Assembly: GCA_019648995.1 (NCBI GenBank)
Contig: BLXT01005191.1
Location: forward strand, 866,825-920,091
Reading direction: 5' to 3'
Origin: Plakobranchus ocellatus
Taxonomy: Eukaryota > Mollusca > Gastropoda > Plakobranchidae
DNA: 53,267 nt
Shown here piece by piece: positions 34,201 through 43,200 of this stretch. Position numbers and translations under genes: made by a program. Each line of letters opens with the position of its first letter. The first letter of the stretch is position 1. The notes under the pieces were generated by a model that saw only the letters and a list, made by a program, of their open reading frames with translations, made no database searches and was not told where the DNA came from.

Positions 34201-37200
34201 AGAGCAGGCGTAACTCATACAGTCTGTGTTGTGATGTCTCTAGAATTGCTCTGATCTCATACGGCCTGTGTTGTGATGTTGTCTCTAGAATTGCTCTGAT
34301 CTCATACAACCTGTGATGTTAATGTCGTCTCTAGAATTGCTCTGGGCGGTGCCTGCGACCAGTCAGACATCCGTGGCCATCGCCGCACCTACATCGGCTC
34401 CATGCCTGGCAGGATCATTCAGGGACTTCGGACAGCCAATACAAACAACCCGGTTTTTTTACTGGATGAGATTGACAAACTGGTACATTTTTTCTTTCTC
34501 CTTTCATGTGAAATTGAATTATCAAATGTAGAATGTGATCAAATTTTTTTAAAATTTTACTTATTCTGTATTTGTGGGGGTGTCCTTCATTTGAAATTTC
34601 AAATGCTTTTCTTTATTCTTTGTATGAAACAATGTGAGTGAAATTTTCAATCACCCTCCATGAAAGTTAGGCTGGTTTTTGTTTTCTGTCATTGTTTTTG
34701 TCAGACCAAGGGAATCCACGGAGATCCGGCCGCTGCTCTTCTTGAAGTTTTAGATCCAGAGCAGAACAACAACTTTGTCGACCAGTATCCTTTCACTAGG
34801 AAGTTTCGTAATTTGGCAAGAGATATTTCATTTTGCTTGGTTATGTTTTTATTTTAAATATTATTATCAATTGTACAATTTGGGAATGGCTTAATATTTG
34901 TTATGATTAATTGACTACAACAACTGCATCTAGTAGTACCTTATCAGTTTAGTTTTTACATAATTGTGGGGAGTTTTTAAAGGAAAAAGATGCAGTTGAA
35001 CAAATAAACATTGTTTTTAAATTTATAGTAAGTTTCTCATTTGTGACCTATTTTGTAGCAGTGGTGCATTTTTCTCCCCCCTCACACATGCTCCTTAATC
35101 TACATTAAGTTATCTCAATGTGCCTTTTGACTTGTCACAAGTTTTGTTCATCGCCACCGCCAACAATATAGCAGGGATTCCACCAGCTTTGCTAGACAGG
35201 ATGGAGATAATACAGGTACTATCTAGATACATCGATAGTGAGTTAGTTTGCATATATTTGCTATTTGAAGATGTGCATAGTTTCACTACAACATTGCAAG
35301 GATACCGCCAGATTTGCTAGACAGGATGGAGACAATACAGGTACTATCTAGATACATCGATAGCAAGTTAGTTTGTATATATTTGCAAATTGAATATGTG
35401 TGGTTTTACTACAAAATCAGACATTTAAAAAAAAAAAAAATGTCAACCCTAGAGAATTAGATTTTATGCATTTGAAAGCCCTAGGTTTTTAGGAATATCA
35501 AACAGTGTGACAGTCTATCGCATGTTCTCAGAGAGAGTTGGATAAGGTACATCTGCAACTCTGACCTCTATACCTATGTTTGTTACATTTGATCCTGTTG
35601 CACACCTTCTCATTTTTTACGGACACCACACATTATCTATTAGTATAGTGTTCATTGCATCTCTTTCTTTACCATATTTTCCTTTTTTTTTTCACGGCCA
35701 AGGTTTAGGTTAGTAATTATATGAGAAGAGAGATTGTGGTATTACAAACACACAAGTCAACAATAATTGATAACTAGCAGAGGGAAAGGGACTGAATAAA
35801 TTGAAAATGTATTTGTTTGTTTCCTCTTAAAAAGAAGGGAGCACAAAATTTTCAATAAATCTCAACCTGATTCTTTTAGAGAGTTTCATAATGTTGCGTA
35901 CTCTTTAAAATCTGCTTAAAGCTGGAGTTATACAAGAGACAGCAGTTTACGTGTCCAACTTCATACACTGCCAATATGTTTGAAAACTGTCTGCTTTTTT
36001 TTTTGGTGTGAGAACATACCAAATAGGCTGCAACTTTTATCTAGGTGAAGCGTCAAAGTTATCCTTTATGTTTTACAGCTTGGCATTACAACAGTCGCTC
36101 TCTTGGATAAGGAAGAGGGGGATGCTGTTGTGTGACCATACATAATTTTACTGACCTTTGCCATGCAAATCACAAGGCTAGTCTTGTTACGCAAAGTATG
36201 AGGCTTACTTGTTGTTGAGTAAAGAGCGGAAACTGCGACACACAGTCCTTCATGTTAGCTACCACAAGTCGGCATCACCTGCAGTATATTTCCAACCCAA
36301 AAGCCTTTTTTGTCCAAAATGTCTCATTTTTGGGTGAAACTAGACAAATATGTTTTAAGTATTCTCTCACTTTCTCCCTCACTTCCATCATCAAACATAC
36401 TAGATCCCAGGCTACACAGTGGAGGAGAAGATGCACATTGCTCACCGACACCTGATCCCGAAGCAGTTGAAGGAGCACGGTCTCACAGAGGCCCAGCTCC
36501 AGTTGCCGGAGGATACAGTGCGTTGCATCAGTAAGTGGGTGTCATTCTCACTTCTGTTTATAAACGGTGTGTGAAGGGATTTTATTACAGAAAGCACAAA
36601 GTGAAGCAAAATGAGTCTCACTCTCTGTCCAAGCATTGAAGAACCAGGAGTGGGCTTGTGATTGTTCAGGGTCATACAGCATTATGTGGTGGTTTGCCAT
36701 TGCTTTCCTCACTGCCTTTACTTTCATTGCTTTTTAAGAAACCGAGCTTCCCATTGAGTTTTACGTGGACATAGAGGAGCAATAGAAAAAAATTGCCTGA
36801 ATCACAAACCTCAGACCTCTCACCAAAAGTAACAATATTGGCGTAGTTCCGGTAATATTTAGAGAAGACTAGAGTAATGCTCTAAGTTAAGATAATCATA
36901 GTATTTAATTTTTATGATGTTGATAGGCTGACAAGAACAACATATGTTAGCTTCTTAAAATCTTATAATTTTTGTTGCCTGAAGTAGTGTTATATTCTCC
37001 TGGTATCTTAAAGAGTTTTGATTTTTTTAAGACCCAGGGAAGATAATGCATTGTGGTTTTTCAGTGATGAAATAGTGTTACACTCCTATTGATTCCCAGT
37101 TACCAGTTACACACGAGAGGCTGGTGTGCGAACCCTGGAGCGAAGGATTGCCGCTGTGTGCAGGGCTGTAACTGTGAAAGTTTTGGAGAATCCGGCCCAC

Positions 37201-40200
37201 AAGCCAGAAGTTGCTCAGGAGCAGGAAGTGCAGGAGTCCAAACAGCTGGAGCAGAAAGAGAGAGAGGTTGCTGCCCCTGCCATTATTCATCCTCCGGAAA
37301 TGCCGATTGTTATTGACGAGACTGCATTAGAGGACATCCTAGGGGTGATAACTCTTTTTTTTTTTAATTACTATAAATGCATCCTGATTTTTCCCCTTTC
37401 TATACAGTTAAGACATCTGGCTGTAGATTGTGCAGTGAGATCACAAAATGAGATATTCCCCCCACCCCCCCCCAAAAAAAAATGGGGTTGTAAAGAAATA
37501 CATTTTCTACCTCCTATAGAGCACCAATCATAGATTATATTGAACAGTAGCAAGTACTGGAAGATTCCTGTACAAGTTGTGCGAAAATTTGGACATAACA
37601 CATTGAGAATTCTGACCTGCATGACCAAATCTATAAATAATTGAGTTTGGCAAAAAAAAGGAACAAACAAGGTAACCTCAAAAACCACGCAACTCAGAAA
37701 CATGAAAATTAACTGGGAGGTGTATAAAAATATGCAGTTCATAGCGGAACCATCACTTTTGTATTTAAAGTAGTATTTAAAAAAAAAAAAATCGGGGAAA
37801 TGGAAATTTCAACAATCTTAAAAGAAATACTTTGTCAAAAAGGGGGAGGGGAAGGGAAATTTTAACAACAGTGAGCAGTTGAAACTGGAAAAGCTTTGAG
37901 TGCAAAGAGAAAGAGGGGCATTGTTTGGGGCATAAATTTTGTTTTCCAGGAAAATGTCTGTGTGTGAATATGATAAAAAACCAGCAATGGGTTTGGCTAG
38001 TGTTGAGTTTTTTTTTTTGTGCTGGAAAACGTTGCATTTGGTGGTGACAGTACAACAAACATAAATTGAAGGTCCCTTGGCTTTTCTGACAAAGCAAGAT
38101 AATTGGATTTTTGGCCATCGAAAAAAAATGTTATTCAATATATTTTGCTTGGTTTCTGTGCATGTAGCCTGCCCATAACAAGATGATATTAAGCTTCGCG
38201 TTTGGGTCAAGGCCCGAACTAACGAGAGAAAGGTCTGTGCAAATCTCAGGGTGTGTTCGCTAAACGCTGTGGCACCAAAACTCCTTTGCTAATTTTACAA
38301 ATTTTGTCTTTAAAAAATGAAAAAGGATAGTCATCCCTTTCTGTAACAGTGGCTGTTGTGAGGTTATTCAGCAGAACTATTTCATGTAGAGAAAATCTAT
38401 CTCTTTGCTTTGTCTTTCACACTTAACTGAGATGAAAAATTAGAAAGAAAAGAACAAAAAACACTTGTGCTCATCTCTCTTCTCATTTGCTGAGAATAAT
38501 ATGAATAAATTGATTGTACAGGCAACCATGAATAAATTGATCCCACAGACAAATGACTCATCCTTTCCTAGTAAACATTACACTAGTTTTAAATTGCCGC
38601 AAAAGATATGTGCAGAGACACACAATCCACAGTTGACCCTATTTTAAGATCTTTATGGCAAGGATTCTAGTTAGGGCCTGATTTAGAAACTGAGAGCTAT
38701 ACCTTTCACTCATCTCTAGGTTTGATTATATCACTGTAAGGGTACGCCAGTCCAACAACATTGACATCCTATTCCAACTGAAATTAAGATATAAGAAGCA
38801 CCTTTTGGTTTCTGAACACAAAAATTTATCTTTTTTTACATTTTTTTTTTTTTCAAATCCATGCTACTGGAATATCTTTTTATCCTCAAATGAAATACGT
38901 AGGTTGNNNNNNNNNNNNNNNNNNNNNCTAATAGTAACACCTTTTTTAAAATGTGTTTTACATGTTCCCCCTCACAGCCCGTGATTTTCCAGTCGGAAAT
39001 GTCCCAGCGTCTGCTCCAACCTGGAGTGGCTGTAGGTCTAGCCTGGACCTCAATGGGCGGTGAGATTATGTTTGTGGAAGCCACACGTATGGTAGGGGAA
39101 GGAAAGATCACTCTGACAGGACAGCTCGGAGATGTCATGAAAGAGTCGGCTTCCCTGGCTCTCAACTGGGTGCGAGCTAATGCCAAAAAAGTATGTTTTT
39201 TTTTGTTTTCTTCGCAAATTTATTAGGGTGTCAAATTTTCCTTCATCTGAGATGACTCATTTTTAAATGACTTAGTTTTGCTGGTATCTCAATTTATAGC
39301 TATTAACTCTTAATTTACCATATCGCCCGTACTTGAGTTTTACCAAATCGCCCGCCATCGCCTGCTAATATTTGCGTTTAGCATGCACTTTTTCTGTACG
39401 GAACAGAGCCTATTTATTTTTATAGTTTCTAACGCAAGACAGCTCTATCGGCAGTTTGATAGTTCTACTTTCGTTTGTTCTTTACTGCATGAGAATTGGT
39501 TGAATAGAAGTGATACAGCGATTTTTTATAAAATGGCTTTCAATTTCATAATAAGCTTGTTCGTCCAGACCCAAAAATGAAGAAGTAAATAGCCCTGTTG
39601 ATGAGGAAGAAGAAGATGTAGACAATGAAAGTAATATGAGTAATGATGATAGAGGGGTAGACATTTGAAGATTGGAACCATGGCACTGTAGATCTAAATC
39701 TAAACCTAGATCTAGAGTTGGGTTCGGACCCAGATTTGGAGGCACAGTCTGATAGGGGTGGTAATTTTTTACTATTTTTTTTTCACAATTTCTTGATATA
39801 AAAGCATAAAGTGTTATATATGAGAAGAAAGCTTGTTCATTTCTCCAAAATATGGTGATTTTTAGAATTTTTTAAAACCAATATTTGAATTTATACAATT
39901 TTTTTAATGGGACCTGTTATGAAAAAAATTAAGAGTTATGCTCCTTGCATTGGTAATTTGGCTATCGAAATTCTAGAAGTGCCTGGTAAATTAAAAGTTA
40001 AAAACATTTTTGACATCTAAATAGCGTATAGAGGATTTGTTTTAAATTTTTGTCCTGACATAAACCCTTTTAAGTTGGAGATATCGGCCCACAGATTGTT
40101 AATTACTGAAGATTAGAAGATGTAGACAAAACGGAGCACAACTGTATGGAATTGAGTGTGTGGGTCTTTTTTTTTTTCAAAACCCTTTTTCAAGCCCATT

Positions 40201-43200
40201 CTTTTAACTTATGAGTGTTTGCCAAAACATGGGTTGTCATCATTGTTATGTTTGAAAGATTTGCTACCAGCCATACTCGACAAAATTTAACTCATCAGTG
40301 TAAAAGTCTTTAATTTCTAAGTGCAATGCAGTAAAAGATGATGTTCTTTTTTTCTATTCTTTTTTTTCATGCATTGCTGCCAATGACATGTCAGTTGACC
40401 AAGCAACTTGGAACATAACTTTGATTACAAAATTACTAAACAAAATGAGTCATTTACCAGTACTTTAAGTTCATTCATGACAAATACAGAGACACAGACC
40501 CACTTGTTTCGTAGATCTACTGCTACTGCTAGTGCAAGTATCTAACTTTACATGATCTTTACCTCACTGGTTCCCTCTAGCCCTTTTTTCAGTTTTTAAT
40601 TAACTGGTTATTTTATTTGAAACAATATTTAATGGATTCAAATGAAATAATTTAGGGGTCCACCTTTTAACAGTTGCTTTTTTGTTTTATGGTTTTACAT
40701 ACATTACATTTTCATATATATTTTTCAGCAATTGCAACCACTATATTAGATTTAGGTTTTGATAATGGATCGCTGGTAATCACATTTTCATTTGAAGGTT
40801 ATCCAATTGTTAGGTGCTTCTTCAACCAATAAGAACAGATGATTTTTTTGCACATTTCATATCATACTTTGTTGAAACGTCAACACCCAATTTTTTAAGC
40901 ATCCGTCTTTTGTTTAATTGAATAAGCAAAAAATTCCACAAACAAAAAGCAGAGGTGAGATCCCCTCATAATTTGATTCTTCCCTACAAACCGCGCTTGA
41001 CCTTGCCGCCTCTTGTTCTTCCCTTCACCAGCTTGGCCTGGACCACAAACGCGACCTGCTCCACAACACGGACATCCACATCCACTTTCCTGCTGGCGCT
41101 GTCGGCAAGGATGGCCCGTCTGCTGGCATCACCATAGCTGTTGTGCTCACCTCTCTCTTCACAGGTGTCTGTGTCCGCTCCGACACGGCCATGACAGGGG
41201 AGATCACTCTGCGTGGCCTCGTGTTGCCGGTAAGTTTCTGCTCTTGATAACAGACTTTGAGAATCTGTCTCAAAATATGTGACAACCGTAATATATAGCA
41301 TGCTCATAGGTATAATGAAACATTTTGAATATGGTATTTATGAATACCTCACAGTTTATTATTGGCCTTGCATGTCAAATGTATTGTTCATGATTTATTA
41401 AAAAGGACAGGTCTAAATTCACGAAAGGAAGCTTGTGAGATCAAAGTCAGCTCTCTCTCTCTTTCCTCTTGTCTTGTTTGGTGCCTGTATTCAAAGAAAT
41501 GCCAAGTGTTGAAAGATTGTTGTGCATAATGATATTTCTTCTTGCTTGAGTAAAATTTACTCGCATCATTTCCTCAGGTTGGTGGCATAAAAGAAAAGAT
41601 GCTGGCAGCTCGCAGGGCAGGCATCGACCGTGTTATCTTGCCCGCTAGAAACAGGAAGGATTTGCACGAGATCCCAGACAGTATCAGGGTCAGCAAGTTT
41701 GTTTTTACACACCATGGTTAAGCATAGTTCTTTCTCAGCTTGGCAAAAAAAAAATAAAAACCAAGCACATTTTTCACTTAAATTCGATACCGCCCCTAAG
41801 ATCAATATTCCTTCTTTTCTATAAAACTATAAATCAAAAGTAACAAATAGCTTTTTTAGAAATAGTTGTTTAATAAATAAATAGGATTTATTTTGTTATC
41901 TTTGTCACGGTAGGGGTATTTAGATGAAAAGGGGACGACGACATGGAGTGATACGCTCAGTGATATCAAACGACTGCAGCAACTTATATTTTGGACCAAG
42001 CCCCATTTATTTCCACACACAATAATTTAACCCTTTCCAACCTAATGCGCCCCAATGCGACATCGCCCGGTCCAGCCTAATGCGACCGAATGCGACATAC
42101 ACCCCTCCAACCTAATGCGACCAAATGCGACCTAAAGCGTCCTCCATTGCCTCGTTGTTTACTATCGCCGATAGTAACGAAGTCTCGGGGTCAACGTTAC
42201 TTGGATATAATTATGCAAATTTTGCGAGACTTGAGCTCTTCTGTAAAGAAAACCGCTTATTTTTAGCTCTTTCCGTTAATGAGCAAAGAGAAAGTGAAAA
42301 TGCCCGTTCTGACGTCCGATTCTCGACAGTTTGAACCTCGTTTCCCTGCCGTTTTTCGATACGTTTCTAGCTTCAGTGGCCTTTCAAATTCCTTTAACCG
42401 CATTTTATTAAAGATATTTGGATTAAGATGTTGAACCTGATATAGCATAAACGAGGATATCGAACAATTACATCGGAAAAAAGTCATGGGCGCGTCGGCA
42501 GCGAGTAGATCTAGGCCTAGATCTAGTGTCTCGATCTAGGTCTTTTCAAGACCGCTTGTAAATGTCCCAAAGCTGGAATTTCGGACAATTATAACCATTA
42601 GCTCTTTTTTTCTCCCAGTTTTGTTTCTTCTTCTCAGTTCGCTTTCTGCTTCTGTTTAATTTCAATGAAATACACACCAAAATTTTGCACCTCGGCTATT
42701 ACTAGTATTACAGCCAGGAAAAGCGAAGAGAGAAAATTTCGTTGGTTTATGAGTTTTTTCTCTCAACAAGTTTTATTTTCCCCCAGACATGTATACATTT
42801 TCTGAAAGTTCATTTATTTTTCTAAATTATGATATTTTTTCCCCATTAAAATATTAGGTTTGCAAGCTTTAACAAGTCATTAAAAAAAGGAATTATGTTT
42901 TTCGTAAGAGTTATGTCCCCTGGCTTAGACACCAGCTTCTTAGGACATGGTTGCTCCTTAGCCATTAAGACTAGTACCTATGGCACACTATTAGGTTGGA
43001 AAGGGTTAATACAATGAAATACAATTCATTCCACTTCTTCTTGATACGAAGATAATTTCTGATCCGCTCGAAGATGGTATTTAAGGCTTATACAATTTTA
43101 GTCCACTCCAGGACTGCTCTTAAGTGTAACTTATTAGTCCGTTCTAGGACTGCCTTCCAAAGGTGTTTTCTTTTCAGTCCGTTCCAGGACTGCCCCCGAT

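Noticed and set aside
37371..38210. Three minus-strand frames of 113-130 codons in LONP2 intron 14
   Set aside because: Low-complexity frames over T/A-rich intron sequence that overlap each other, without family resemblance.
40984..41307. Long minus-strand frames opposite LONP2 exon 16
   Set aside because: Antisense shadows of a GC-rich, strongly conserved protease exon.
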